Below, one piece after another: positions 28,038 through 36,191 of a stretch of 64,000 bases of DNA. The DNA comes from Oceanitalea sp047302425. Lineage in GTDB: Bacteria > Actinomycetota > Actinomycetes > Actinomycetales > Actinomycetaceae. Location: the NCBI RefSeq assembly GCF_047302425.1, contig NZ_CP154855.1, forward strand, positions 2,790,001 to 2,854,000. Direction: 5' to 3'. How positions within the stretch are numbered: position 1 is the stretch's first letter; the number at the start of each line of letters is the position of its first letter. The notes below the pieces were generated by a model. It searched no databases. It worked only from the letters and a program-made list of their open reading frames with translations, and was not told the origin of the DNA. The position numbers and the translations under genes are program-made.

Positions 28038-28400
28038 TCAGCCCACCGCCCGCAGGTGCTCGACGAGCGCGGGGCGCCCGTGCCGGCGCAGGACGGCGAC
28101 GACGTCGATGCGGACCTCGGCGGCGCGCGTGCCGTGCTCGCTCAGCCAGCGGCCGGCGAGCCGCCGCAGCCGCTCGAGCTTTGCCGCGCCCACCGCTTCG
28201 GCCGGGTGGCCGAAGCCGGTGCCGCTGCGGGTCTTGACCTCGACGAAGGCGATGGCGTCGGCACGCGGGTCCCGCGCGACGATGTCGATCTCGCCCTCGC
28301 GGCACCGCCAGTTGCGGTCGAGGATCTCGTAGCCGTCCGCGCGGAGCATCGCCGCTGCGATGCGCTCACCACGGGCGCCGAGCTCGTCCTTCGCGGCCAC
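28038..28400 (-). CDS. yraN: YraN family protein (UPF0102, endonuclease-like fold)
   Basis: This 120-residue protein belongs to UPF0102, a family with a restriction-endonuclease-like fold. The conserved core is present: LGARGERIAAAMLRADGYEILDRNWRCREGEIDIVARD, and the motif FVEVKTRSGTGFGHPAEAV supplies the D..E.K nuclease-type residues. It is cotranscribed with comM (1-nt gap) and dprA, consistent with a role in handling DNA, but activity is not proven for the family. Start GTG at 28400. Confidence 0.9.
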   Translation of the reverse strand: MAAKDELGARGERIAAAMLRADGYEILDRNWRCREGEIDIVARDPRADAIAFVEVKTRSGTGFGHPAEAVGAAKLERLRRLAGRWLSEHGTRAAEVRIDVVAVLRRHGRPALVEHLRAVG

Positions 28401-28509
28401 GGGGCACCACCTCCGCGACCAGCGTCACCGACGCCGCCCACGCCCCGCCGGGCCGGTCACCTCACCGGTGCACCGGCACGGCACGAGCCCGCCCTGTGGG
28501 GCAACGAGC

Positions 28510-28815
28510 TTAGGAGGGCAGGTTGAGCTCCGCTCGCGGCAGCTCCTCGACGTTGACGTCCTTGAAGGTGACCACCCGGACCGAGCGCACGAAGCGCGCG
28601 GAGCGGTAGACGTCCCACACCCACGCGTCCCCGAGGGTCAGCTCGAAGAACACCTCGCCTCCGGCGGAGCGCACCTGCAGGTCCACCTCGTTGGCGAGGT
28701 AGAAGCGGCGCTCGGTCTCCACGACGTAGGAGAAGAGCCCGACGACGTCCCGGTACTCGCGGTACAGGCCGAGCTCGAGATCGGCCTCGTAGTTCTCCAG
28801 GTCCTCAGCACTCAC
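28510..28815 (-). CDS. DUF2469 domain-containing protein
   Basis: This 101-residue protein is a member of DUF2469, a small acidic family confined to actinobacteria and usually encoded by rnhB, as here. It reads MSAEDLENYEADLELGLYREYRDVVGLFSYVVETERRFYLANEVDL and ends with FKDVNVEEL. No catalytic motif stands out. The GTG at 28815 was chosen because all family conservation begins there and GGGGA precedes it. The 109-bp gap downstream to yraN shows nothing recognisable. Function is unknown. Confidence 0.88.
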   Translation of the reverse strand: MSAEDLENYEADLELGLYREYRDVVGLFSYVVETERRFYLANEVDLQVRSAGGEVFFELTLGDAWVWDVYRSARFVRSVRVVTFKDVNVEELPRAELNLPS

Positions 28816-28822
28816 GTCCCCA

Positions 28823-29578
28823 TCATGCCCCGGGAGCGGCACCGAGCGCCGCCCCGGCAGCGACCGGGACGGGCGTGGGCTGCGGCACAGCGGCCTCGAC
28901 GGCTGCCTCCTGGGCGGTGGGCAGGCGCCACGAACGGCGGTGGAGCTCCGTGGGCCCCAGCTCGCGCAGGGCGGCGAGGTGCCCGGGGGCGGAGTAGCCC
29001 TTGTTCGCCTCCCACCCGTAGGCCGGGTGGTGCTCGGCGAGGTCGACCATGATCGCGTCGCGCTCGCACTTGGCGAGCACGCTCGCCCCCGCGATGACCG
29101 CGCAGCGCAGGTCGCCCTTGACCTGGGTCCGCACCGGCGGCACGTCGACCGGGTCCTCGAGCCCGCCGAAGAGGTCCTGCGGCGGGGTCAGCCAGTCGTG
29201 GATGCCGTCGAGGACGACGACGTCGGGCACCAGGCCCTGCGCCGCGAGGGTGGCCAGGGCCCGGGTGCCGGCGAGGCGCAGCGCGGCGATGATCCCCATC
29301 GAGTCGATCTCGTCCGGGCCCGCGTGCCCGACGGCGCTGCCCACCGACCAGCGGCGCACCGGCTCGCACAGGGCCTCGCGCGCGGCGGCCGTGAGGAGCT
29401 TGGAGTCACGCAGCCCGCGCGGCAGCCGGCCGGTGCTCGCGTCGACGAGGCAGACGCCCACACTGACGGGCCCGGCGAGGGCACCGCGCCCGACCTCGTC
29501 CATCCCGGCGACGAGCCGGTGGCCGGAGTCGAGCAGCTCGCGCTCGAGCTGCCGGGTGGGCGGGCGATTCACAGACAC
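28823..29578 (-). CDS. rnhB: Ribonuclease HII
   Basis: RNase HII cuts RNA in RNA-DNA hybrids and removes single ribonucleotides from DNA. The 251-residue protein shows the acidic catalytic motifs GMDEVGRGALAGPV, DSKLLTAAAREAL, a conserved DG in VVLDGIHDW, and AGASVLAKCERDAIM. A C-terminal Ala/Pro-rich tail of about 35 residues is not part of the fold. The start is taken as GTG at 29578; a second GTG at 29572 is equally possible. It is between lepB and DUF2469. Confidence 0.95.
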   Translation of the reverse strand: MSVNRPPTRQLERELLDSGHRLVAGMDEVGRGALAGPVSVGVCLVDASTGRLPRGLRDSKLLTAAAREALCEPVRRWSVGSAVGHAGPDEIDSMGIIAALRLAGTRALATLAAQGLVPDVVVLDGIHDWLTPPQDLFGGLEDPVDVPPVRTQVKGDLRCAVIAGASVLAKCERDAIMVDLAEHHPAYGWEANKGYSAPGHLAALRELGPTELHRRSWRLPTAQEAAVEAAVPQPTPVPVAAGAALGAAPGA

Positions 29579-29603
29579 GCAGCCATCGTAGGCACCGGTC
29601 CGG

Positions 29604-30353
29604 TCAGGGCTCGGGGACCTCGGCGAAGGTGTCGCCGGGGGTGCGCAGCACGGTCCAGCTGTCGATCGGCCACAGGATGAGGACCGCGGTGCCGACGACG
29701 TTGCGCATCGGCACCGCTCCCCCGCCCGGCTCGCCCTGGTGGGAGCGGGAGTCCTGGGAGTTGGAGCGGTTGTCCCCCATGAGCCACAGGTGGTTCTCCG
29801 GCACCGTGACCGCGAACTCGCTCTCGCTCGGCGCGACACCGGGCTTGAGGTACGGCTCGTCGATGCCGACGCCGTTGACCATGATCCGGCCGTCCGCGTC
29901 GCAGCACTCGACGGTGTCCCCGCCCAGGCCGATGACCCGCTTGATGAGGTGCTCCCCGGCGTTCTGCGGCAGCAGCCCGACGAAGGTGAGCACCTCCTCC
30001 AGCCCCCGCTGCAGCTGGTTGCGGGTGTCGGCGGGCTGGTCGAGCCAGCCGCCGGGGTCGACGAAGACGACGACGTCCCCGCGGCTCACGTCCAGCGGCC
30101 CCGGCGCCAGCTTGCTCACGAGTACCCGGTCGCCGACCGCGAAGGTGTCCTCCATGGACCCGGACGGGATGAAGAAGGCCTGGACGAGGAAGGTCTTGAT
30201 GAGCACCGACAGCACGAGGGCGCTGACGACGACGATCGCGGTCTCCCGCAGCCAGCCGCCCTTGCGGCGCGGGGCCGCCTGCGCGTCCGGCTCGTCGGAC
30301 CGCAGGTCCTCGCGGTCGCGGCGCCTGGTCCGCGCGTCGTCGTCGTTCGTCAC
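29604..30353 (-). CDS. lepB: Signal peptidase I
   Basis: LepB removes signal peptides from secreted proteins. The 249-residue protein has a basic, disordered N-terminal tail of 33 residues, one membrane anchor (WLRETAIVVVSALVLSVLIKTFLV), then the periplasm-facing catalytic domain with the serine motif IPSGSM (Ser66) and the lysine motif LIKRVIGLGGD. The C-terminal box MGDNRSNSQDSR is intact. GTG at 30353. It lies downstream of rplS beyond an intrinsic terminator, so expression probably depends on readthrough or its own promoter. Confidence 0.96.
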   Translation of the reverse strand: MTNDDDARTRRRDREDLRSDEPDAQAAPRRKGGWLRETAIVVVSALVLSVLIKTFLVQAFFIPSGSMEDTFAVGDRVLVSKLAPGPLDVSRGDVVVFVDPGGWLDQPADTRNQLQRGLEEVLTFVGLLPQNAGEHLIKRVIGLGGDTVECCDADGRIMVNGVGIDEPYLKPGVAPSESEFAVTVPENHLWLMGDNRSNSQDSRSHQGEPGGGAVPMRNVVGTAVLILWPIDSWTVLRTPGDTFAEVPEP

Positions 30354-30374
30354 GGCCTGGCGCTCTCCTGTCGG

Positions 30375-30413
30375 AAAAAGACTTCTGCCCGGCTCGACGA
30401 GCCGGGCAGAAGT
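30375..30413 (-). terminator. Intrinsic terminator downstream of rplS
   Basis: Read on the minus strand, a 16-bp perfect stem (ACTTCTGCCCGGCTCG with its complement, 30381-30413, tiny loop) is followed at once by CTTTTT (30375-30380). It starts 17 nt after the rplS stop. This is the only classic stem-plus-T-run terminator noticed in the window. Confidence 0.88.
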
Positions 30414-30429
30414 GATGGTACGTCGCGAG

Positions 30430-30771
30430 TCAGCGCTTCTCGCGGATCTTGGCCTTCTTCCCCTGCAGGCCGCGCATGTAGTACAGCTTCGCGCGACGGA
30501 CGGCGCCGCGGGAGACGACCTCGATCTTGTCGATCGACGGGGAGTGGACCGGGAAGGTGCGCTCGACGCCGACGCCGAAGCTCACCTTGCGGATGATGAA
30601 GGTCTCGCGGACCCCAGCGCCGGAGCGGGCCATGACGTATCCCTGGAAGATCTGGATACGGCTGCGGTTGCCCTCGACGACCTTGACGTGGACCTTGAGG
30701 GTGTCGCCCGCGCGGAAGTCGGGGATGTCGTCGCGCAGCGATACTGCGTCGACGTGGTCGAGGGTCTGCAT
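30430..30771 (-). CDS. rplS: 50S ribosomal protein L19
   Basis: L19 contacts the 30S subunit at the subunit interface. The 113-residue protein has the expected RAGDTLKVHVKVVEGNRSRIQ, FQGYVMARSGAGVRETF and FPVHSPSIDKIEVV motifs, ending KKAKIREKR. The ATG at 30771 is supported by family length; extra codons upstream are not conserved. An own promoter is likely (see 30915-30942) and an intrinsic terminator follows. Confidence 0.97.
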   Translation of the reverse strand: MQTLDHVDAVSLRDDIPDFRAGDTLKVHVKVVEGNRSRIQIFQGYVMARSGAGVRETFIIRKVSFGVGVERTFPVHSPSIDKIEVVSRGAVRRAKLYYMRGLQGKKAKIREKR

Positions 30772-30914
30772 GGTGGTGCCTTCCCGCTGGTGCCACAGGT
30801 CACCGGCGCTGTTCGTGGCAGCGGTCGCTGCCGGAGTCTTCTGGTGGTGGTCACGCCGCCCGGATGCGCCGGTCCCCTGAGGCAGACCGCGCGCCGTGGG
30901 CGCATGACCGGTCC

Positions 30915-30942
30915 ATCTTGCCACAGCGCGTCAGCACGCCAA
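30915..30942 (-). promoter_or_regulatory. Candidate rplS promoter
   Basis: TTGGCG (30937-30942) and CAAGAT (30915-30920) are separated by 16 nt and point at rplS, about 145 nt above its ATG. The element overlaps the last codons and stop of the trmD fusion gene. Confidence 0.45.
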
Positions 30943-32244
30943 AACAGGTGTGCTCATCACCACGTCGTCGTTGGGGACCCCGCCGACGTCGTAGGTCCGC
31001 TTCCCGACGACGGCGAAGCCGCAGCGCTCGTAGAAGCGGCGCGCCCGTCGGTTGCCGGCGTTCGTCCCGAGCCACAGCTCGCGCGCCCCGCGGCGGGCGG
31101 CGGCCTCGGTCGCGGCGGCGACGAGCCGCCCGGCCAGCCCCCCGCCGTGGACGTCGGGGTGGACGTAGCACTTGCTCAACTCGGCGACGCCCTCGTGCTC
31201 CTCCCGGCCGGGCGCCGGGGAGTCGAGGACGACCATCGTGTACCCCAGCAGCGCCCCGGTCTCCTCGTCGACGGCCACGTGGAGGAGGCGCGCCGGGTCG
31301 GCGAGGTGGCGGGCGAAGGTGCCGGCGTCGAGCTGGGACGCGATGTGCGCGGCGATCGCCTCCGCACCGAGGGACGGCGGGCAGGCGAGCGGGAAGGTGA
31401 GGGCGGCCAGCGCGGCGAGGGCGGCGGCGTCGTCGGCGACGGCGGTGCGCACCTGGGCGCGGCGGGGGCCGGCCGGCCCGACGTACCAGCCGAGCCCCGC
31501 GAGAACGCGCCGGTCCTCGCGGTCCAGCGCCTCGGGCGCCAGGCGCGCGAGGAGGTCGGGGCGGCGGCCGGCGGTGCGCTCCAGCGCCCGGTCGCGGCGC
31601 CAGCGGGCGACCTTGGCGTGGTGCCCGGAGGTGAGGACCTCGGGGACGGGCAGGTCCCGCCACGCGGGCGGCTTGGTGTAGACGGGGTACTCGAGCAGGC
31701 CAGCGGCGCCGTGGGACTCCTCGACGAGCGACTCGGGGTTGCCGACGACGCCCGGCAGCAGCCGCGCGACGGCCTCGACGACGACGAGCGCCGCGACCTC
31801 GCCCCCGTTGAGGACGTAGTCACCGATGGACACCTCGCGGACGGTGACGCCGGGGCGGGTGGCGTAGTGCTCGGCGACCCGGGCGTCGATGCCCTCGTAG
31901 CGGCCGCAGGCGACGACGAGCCGCCGCACGCCCGCCAGCTCCTCGGCGGTGCGCTGGGTGAAGACCTCACCGGCCGGGCTCGGCACGAGCAGCACCGTGC
32001 CGCCGTCGTCGTCCTCCTCGCCGAGGACGTCGTCGAGGGCGGTGCCCCACACGTCGGGGCGCATGACCATGCCCGCTCCCCCGCCGAAGGGGGTGTCGTC
32101 GACGGTGCGGTGGCGGTCGGTGGTCCACGCGCGCAGGTCGTGGACGGCGAGGTCGAGGATCCCGCTCTGCCGCGCCTTGCCGACGAGCGAGAGCTCGAGC
32201 GGGGCGAGGTAGTCGGGGAAGATCGTCAGGACGTCGATGCGCAT
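30931..32244 (-). CDS. trmD: TrmD tRNA (m1G37) methyltransferase fused to a GNAT acetyltransferase
   Basis: Residues 1-256 are TrmD, which methylates G37 of tRNAs to prevent frameshifting. They include PFGGGAGMVM (54-62), GRYEGIDARV, REVSIGDYVLNGGE (136-149) and the C-terminal helix domain (KPPAWRDLPVPEVLTSGHHAKV). The frame then continues without stop into a second domain (265-437) that is a GNAT acetyltransferase: VRTAVADDAAAL, the CoA loop YVHPDVHGGGLAGRLV and LGTNAGNRRARRFYERCGFAVVG. Stand-alone TrmD is about 240-270 residues, so this is a real fusion. The GNAT substrate is unknown. ATG at 32244, after rimM by 1 nt. Confidence 0.92.
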   Translation of the reverse strand: MRIDVLTIFPDYLAPLELSLVGKARQSGILDLAVHDLRAWTTDRHRTVDDTPFGGGAGMVMRPDVWGTALDDVLGEEDDDGGTVLLVPSPAGEVFTQRTAEELAGVRRLVVACGRYEGIDARVAEHYATRPGVTVREVSIGDYVLNGGEVAALVVVEAVARLLPGVVGNPESLVEESHGAAGLLEYPVYTKPPAWRDLPVPEVLTSGHHAKVARWRRDRALERTAGRRPDLLARLAPEALDREDRRVLAGLGWYVGPAGPRRAQVRTAVADDAAALAALAALTFPLACPPSLGAEAIAAHIASQLDAGTFARHLADPARLLHVAVDEETGALLGYTMVVLDSPAPGREEHEGVAELSKCYVHPDVHGGGLAGRLVAAATEAAARRGARELWLGTNAGNRRARRFYERCGFAVVGKRTYDVGGVPNDDVVMSTPVLAC

Positions 32245-32245
32245 C

Positions 32246-32758
32246 TCAGGCCTCGTCGTCGCCGGCGAGCAGGCCGCGGGGCGGGTCGATGACGACGCGG
32301 CAGCCCGGGACGTCGACGACCGGCACGATCTCGCTGACGAAGGGCACGAGCGTGCGCTGCCCGCCCGTCTCAGTGAGGACGAGGAGGTCCTGCGCCGGCA
32401 TGTGCTCGATCCCGGCGACCGTGCCGAGGTGGCGCCCGGTCGTGTCCTCCACCGGCAGGCCGACGAGCTCGTGGGGGTACCACGCGTCCTCCTCGGCCTC
32501 CTCCTCGGGGGCGGCGAGCAGGAGGGTGCCGCGCAGCGCCTCGGCGGCGGTGCGGTCGGGCGCCTCCTCGAAGCGCACGTACCACGAGCCCTGCCGCTGG
32601 CTGCTGGCGGCCACGGTGAGGGGACCCCGCTCGGACGGGTCGGTGGCGAACACCGTCCCGGGCGTCAGGCGGCCGGCGGGGTCGTCGGTCCGGACCTCCA
32701 GGCGAACCAGGCCGTGCAGGCCGTTGGGTGCGCCGATGCGGGCGACCACCAGCTCCAT
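32246..32758 (-). CDS. rimM: Ribosome maturation factor RimM
   Basis: RimM binds S19 and helps mature the 30S head. The 170-residue protein has an N-terminal RimM barrel (VARIGAPNGLHGLVRLEVRTDDP) and a C-terminal PRC-barrel (AWYPHELVGLPVEDTTGRHLGTVAGIEHMPAQDLLVL). The ATG at 32758 follows GGAGAG; in-frame codons upstream are unconserved. It lies between khpA and trmD in the order rpsP-khpA-rimM-trmD-rplS. A strong hairpin separates it from khpA. Confidence 0.95.
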   Translation of the reverse strand: MELVVARIGAPNGLHGLVRLEVRTDDPAGRLTPGTVFATDPSERGPLTVAASSQRQGSWYVRFEEAPDRTAAEALRGTLLLAAPEEEAEEDAWYPHELVGLPVEDTTGRHLGTVAGIEHMPAQDLLVLTETGGQRTLVPFVSEIVPVVDVPGCRVVIDPPRGLLAGDDEA

Positions 32759-32784
32759 CTTCAGCTCTCCTCGGGGTAGAACGA

Positions 32785-32825
32785 GCGCGAGCCCTGGCTC
32801 ACCGGTGGTGAACCAGGGCTCGCGC
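32785..32825 (-). terminator. Hairpin between khpA and rimM
   Basis: GCGCGAGCCCTGG and CCAGGGCTCGCGC (32785-32797, 32813-32825) make a 13-bp perfect stem around a 15-nt loop, just after the khpA stop. There is no T-run. It may attenuate transcription inside the rpsP operon. Confidence 0.5.
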
Positions 32826-32831
32826 CGGTGG

Positions 32832-33068
32832 TCAGCGGTCGGTGTCGACGACGTCGACGCGGACCGGTCCGCGCGTGGACAGCGCGGAGACGACGGTGCG
32901 CAGGGCTCGCGCCGTGCGCCCCTGCCGGCCGATGACGCGGCCGAGGTCGTCGGGGTGCACCCGGACCTCGAGCAGCTCACCGCGACGCAGCGAACGGGAG
33001 GTGACGGTGACGTCGTCGGGGTTGTCGACGACGCCGCGCACCAGGTGCTCGAGGGCGTCAGCCAGCAT
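32832..33068 (-). CDS. khpA: KH-domain RNA-binding protein KhpA
   Basis: KhpA is a 78-residue single-KH-domain protein; homologues (YlqC) bind RNA, often with KhpB, and influence cell division. The KH signature is VRVHPDDLGRVIGRQGRTARALRTVV. It is encoded between rpsP and rimM, its normal place. The ATG at 33068 overlaps the rpsP stop by 11 nt, implying translational coupling. Confidence 0.93.
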   Translation of the reverse strand: MLADALEHLVRGVVDNPDDVTVTSRSLRRGELLEVRVHPDDLGRVIGRQGRTARALRTVVSALSTRGPVRVDVVDTDR

Positions 33069-33519
33069 TGGTCTCGTCGGCGGGCTCCTCGGCGGGCGCG
33101 TCCTCGGAGGGCTTCTCCTCGGCGGCCGAGGCGGCGGCCTCGGAGGCCTTGGCCTTGCGCTTCTCGGCCTCGTCCTCGGCGGCCTTGACGGCGGCGGCGC
33201 GAGCCTCGGCGGCGTCCTCGGCGCTGACGCCCTTGACGCGCAGGGTGCCCTCGGCGCCCGGCAGGCCCTTGAACTTCTGCCAGTCGCCGGTGACCTTGAG
33301 GAGCGCGGTGACCTGCTCGGTGGGCTGGGCGCCCACGGAGAGCCAGTACTGCGCACGCTCGGAGTCGATGTCGATGAGCGAGGGCTCCTCGGTCGGGTGG
33401 TACTTGCCGATCTCCTCGATCGCCCGACCGTCACGCTTCTTGCGGCCGTCCATGACGACGACGCGGTAGTACGGCGCGCGGATCTTGCCCATGCGCTTGA
33501 GACGGATCTTGACTGCCAC
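33058..33519 (-). CDS. rpsP: 30S ribosomal protein S16 with acidic tail
   Basis: S16 is an early assembly protein of the 30S subunit. The core VAVKIRLKRMGKIRAPYYRVVV, GKYHPTEEP and ERAQYWLSVGAQPTEQV is standard, about 85 residues. It is followed by an added 65-residue tail rich in Ala, Glu, Lys and Asp, giving 153 in total. GTG at 33519 follows CAGGAG at good spacing. It heads the rpsP-khpA-rimM-trmD-rplS operon. Confidence 0.96.
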   Translation of the reverse strand: MAVKIRLKRMGKIRAPYYRVVVMDGRKKRDGRAIEEIGKYHPTEEPSLIDIDSERAQYWLSVGAQPTEQVTALLKVTGDWQKFKGLPGAEGTLRVKGVSAEDAAEARAAAVKAAEDEAEKRKAKASEAAASAAEEKPSEDAPAEEPADETNAG

Positions 33520-33647
33520 TGTGGTGGTCACTCCTGGTTCATGTGGGGTGGGCCGACGCGTGGCCCCGGTGGGTTTCGGGGACGTGCCTGGCCCTGGACG
33601 CGGCTCCGACGGGTGAGAGGGGCCCACCGGTCCGAGTACAGCGGGTC

Positions 33648-33677
33648 ATTCTGCCAGACCGGCGGGCCCATTCCCAA
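33648..33677 (-). promoter_or_regulatory. Candidate rpsP promoter
   Basis: TTGGGA (33672-33677) and CAGAAT (33648-33653) with an 18-nt spacer point toward rpsP, roughly 130 nt above its GTG. The remaining 33520-33710 gap shows no gene. Confidence 0.4.
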
Positions 33678-33710
33678 GCCTGCGTCCCTCCCGGGCGGGT
33701 GGGGCGTTGG

Positions 33711-34508
33711 TCACGCCCAGCGGAACACCTTCGCGGCCACCGGGAAGCCGACGACGCTCCACGCGGCGAGCACGACGAGCTCGCGCCACGGCAGGTCCCC
33801 GCCGAACCACGCGGTGGTCATCGCCTCGCTCGCCGCCCCCAGGGGCGTGAACGTCGCGATGGTCGCGAGGGTGTCGGGCATCTGCGAGATCGGCAGCCAC
33901 AGGCCGGCGAAGAAGAGGAGCGGGAAGTACAGGAGCATCCCGATGCCCGACGCCGTCGACGCCTTCGGGGCCAGCCCGCCGACGACGAGGCCGATCGCGA
34001 ACAGCGCGAGCGTCGCGAGGGCGAAGGCGGCGAGGACGACGAGCGGGCTCTCCGGCAGCGGGATTCCCAGCGTCGTCATCCCGCCGACGAGGGCGAGGAC
34101 GACGGCGACGGCGAGCGCCGCACCGCTGACCGCGACGTGCGAGGCGAGGACCGCCCTCGGCCGCATCGGGGTGGTCGACAGGCGCCGGAAGATGCCGTGC
34201 TCTCGGTAGCCGGCGACGGTGGCCGGCAGCGTCGTGAGGGCGACGGTGGCGATCGCGGTGGCGAGGACGACCGGCCCCCACAGGTGGATGAGGGTGACGC
34301 CCTCGAGGCCCGGGACGTCCTCGACCTCGGTGCGCATCCCGGGGATCGCGTGCCCCATGCCGAGGAGGAGCACGGCGGGGAACGCGAGGGCGAAGAACAC
34401 GCCTCCGGGGTCCCGGAGGAAGAGCCGTCCCTCGGTCCTCACGAGGGTGGCCAGCCCGCGGCGCCCCGAGGGCGCCCGGGTGGCGGTGGTGACAGCGGTG
34501 GCGCTCAT
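33711..34508 (-). CDS. ABC-2 type transporter permease
   Basis: This is a 265-residue membrane protein with six predicted spans and the ABC-2 permease look of drug or polysaccharide exporters (VRTEGRLFLRDPGGVFFALAFPAVLLLGMG, then the central signature around YREHGIFRRLSTTPMRPRAVLAS). It pairs with the ATPase encoded just upstream (ATGA overlap at 34505-34508), like DrrA/DrrB. It is the last gene of the GntR-controlled operon. Substrate is unknown. Confidence 0.88.
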   Translation of the reverse strand: MSATAVTTATRAPSGRRGLATLVRTEGRLFLRDPGGVFFALAFPAVLLLGMGHAIPGMRTEVEDVPGLEGVTLIHLWGPVVLATAIATVALTTLPATVAGYREHGIFRRLSTTPMRPRAVLASHVAVSGAALAVAVVLALVGGMTTLGIPLPESPLVVLAAFALATLALFAIGLVVGGLAPKASTASGIGMLLYFPLLFFAGLWLPISQMPDTLATIATFTPLGAASEAMTTAWFGGDLPWRELVVLAAWSVVGFPVAAKVFRWA

Positions 34509-35428
34509 GCGGGTACTCCTTCCGTGCTGGGTGAGCCGGTGACCTCGAGGAAGACGTCCTCGAGGGTGCGCCGGACGGTGGTGATGTCGTCGGGGACGAC
34601 GTCGTGACGGGCGAGCTCGAGCACGACGGCGGGCAGCACCCGCCGCGTGCCCGTCACCTCGACCTCGCGACCGTGGGCGACGACGTCGGTCACCTCGGGC
34701 AGGGACCGCAGGAGGGCGGGGTCGACGGGCTCCGGCGTCGTCATCCGGAAGCTGCGCTGGTCGGTGCCGCCCGTCGCGAGCTCCGCCGGGGAGCCGTCGG
34801 CGACGACCCGCCCGCCGTCGATGACGACGACGCGGTCGCTGAGGTGCTCGGCCTCGTCCATGAAGTGGGTGACGAGGAGGATGGTGACGCCGCGCTGGCG
34901 CACCCGGTCGATGAGCGCCCAGGTGTCGCGGCGGGCCTGGGGGTCCAGGCCGGTGGTGAGCTCGTCGAGGATCGCGATGCGCGGGTTGCCGACGAGCGCG
35001 AGGGCGATGGACAGGCGCTGCTGCAGGCCCCCGGACAGCTTCTCGAAGCGCTTGTCGCGGTGCTCGGTGAGGCCGAGCATGTCGAGCAGCTCGGCGCCGT
35101 CGGCGGGCTCGGCGTAGAAGGAGGCGTAGAGCTCCACGGCCTCCGCGACGGTGATCTTCGGCGGCAGCTTGGCCTCCTGCAGCTGGATGCCGACGTGCTC
35201 GCGGACGAGCTCGGGGTGGCGCTGCGGGTCGACGCCGAGGACACGGATCTGCCCGCCGTCGGCGGTGCGCAGGCCGGCGACGGTCTCGACCGTCGTCGTC
35301 TTCCCGGCACCGTTGCGGCCAAGGACGGCGACGATCTCGCCGCGGTGGACGTCGAAGCTGACGTCGGCGACGGCGACCTTGTCGCCGTAGGTCTTGCGGA
35401 GGTGGCGGACCTCGATGACGGGTTCCAT
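34505..35428 (-). CDS. ABC transporter ATP-binding protein (DrrA/CcmA type)
   Basis: This 307-residue ATPase has Walker A GRNGAGKTT, signature LSGGLQQRLSIALAL, Walker B IAILDELTTGLDP and the switch His in LLVTHFMDEAEHL. The C-terminal domain after residue 225 is of the DrrA type. The ATG at 35428 gives the family start MEPVIEVRHLRKTYG; a longer in-frame N-terminus is not conserved. It partners with the downstream ABC-2 permease. Export of a drug-like compound or lipid is the usual role of the class, not shown here. Confidence 0.9.
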   Translation of the reverse strand: MEPVIEVRHLRKTYGDKVAVADVSFDVHRGEIVAVLGRNGAGKTTTVETVAGLRTADGGQIRVLGVDPQRHPELVREHVGIQLQEAKLPPKITVAEAVELYASFYAEPADGAELLDMLGLTEHRDKRFEKLSGGLQQRLSIALALVGNPRIAILDELTTGLDPQARRDTWALIDRVRQRGVTILLVTHFMDEAEHLSDRVVVIDGGRVVADGSPAELATGGTDQRSFRMTTPEPVDPALLRSLPEVTDVVAHGREVEVTGTRRVLPAVVLELARHDVVPDDITTVRRTLEDVFLEVTGSPSTEGVPA

Positions 35429-35429
35429 C

Positions 35430-36191
35430 TCATGACTCCGTTCGGGCGATAGGGGCACGGCGGACGAGCAGGGCGAAGGCAAGGCCTGCCGCGAGGACGA
35501 GGGCGGCGCCCACGAGGTAGGCGCTCCAGCCCGGCGCGTCGAAGGGGACGAAGGGTGCCTCCGTCCAGCTCGTCATGAACATGACGGCGAGGATCGGCGA
35601 GATGGTGAGGGGCAGCGCGAGGGTGCCCCACCAGCCGCCGAGCCGGTAGTAGGTGATGCCGACGAGAAGGCCGGTCAGGGTGCCGGAGAGGGCGAGGACC
35701 GTGTGGTCGACGAGGAGCGGGCCGAGGCCCGAGTCCCAGACGCCCGCGGTGTACTCGGGCCCCGGCTTGGCGTCGTGCTGCCACCCCATGCGGTCGTAGA
35801 GCACCCCCTCGAGAAGGAGGAGCCCGGCGCCCGTCACGGCGTGGAGCACGGAGCTGGTCACCGCGGCGACGAGCCCGCCGGTGAGGAAGGAGCGGCGGGT
35901 CATGCCGTTGGCCACGTGAGCGGTGAGGTACGTCGTCGCGACGATGACCGCGATGGAGAAGAGGAACCACACGAGCGGCCCGGTGCGGACGAACTGGAGG
36001 ACCGACACGTTGACGGTCCCCACCCGGTCGACGATCACGATCGCCACCGCCGCCCCGACGGCGACGATCGCCCACAGCCACACCCACATGAGGACGTAGA
36101 CCTGCAGGTGGTGCACGGTCGCGCGGACCCACTGGGGGCGGCTGGCGCTGACGCTGCCGCGCAGGCGCGGCGCTGAGGTGCCGGTGATCAT
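35430..36191 (-). CDS. ABC transporter permease-like membrane protein
   Basis: This 253-residue protein has about six membrane spans and is less conserved than its neighbours. The N-terminal 30 residues are cytoplasmic; spans follow at about 32-55, 67-88, 100-122, 148-166, 180-205 and 220-245. ATGA overlap with the ATPase encoded upstream (36188-36191) makes it the likely membrane partner of that ATPase. No substrate-specific motif was seen. Confidence 0.72.
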   Translation of the reverse strand: MITGTSAPRLRGSVSASRPQWVRATVHHLQVYVLMWVWLWAIVAVGAAVAIVIVDRVGTVNVSVLQFVRTGPLVWFLFSIAVIVATTYLTAHVANGMTRRSFLTGGLVAAVTSSVLHAVTGAGLLLLEGVLYDRMGWQHDAKPGPEYTAGVWDSGLGPLLVDHTVLALSGTLTGLLVGITYYRLGGWWGTLALPLTISPILAVMFMTSWTEAPFVPFDAPGWSAYLVGAALVLAAGLAFALLVRRAPIARTES

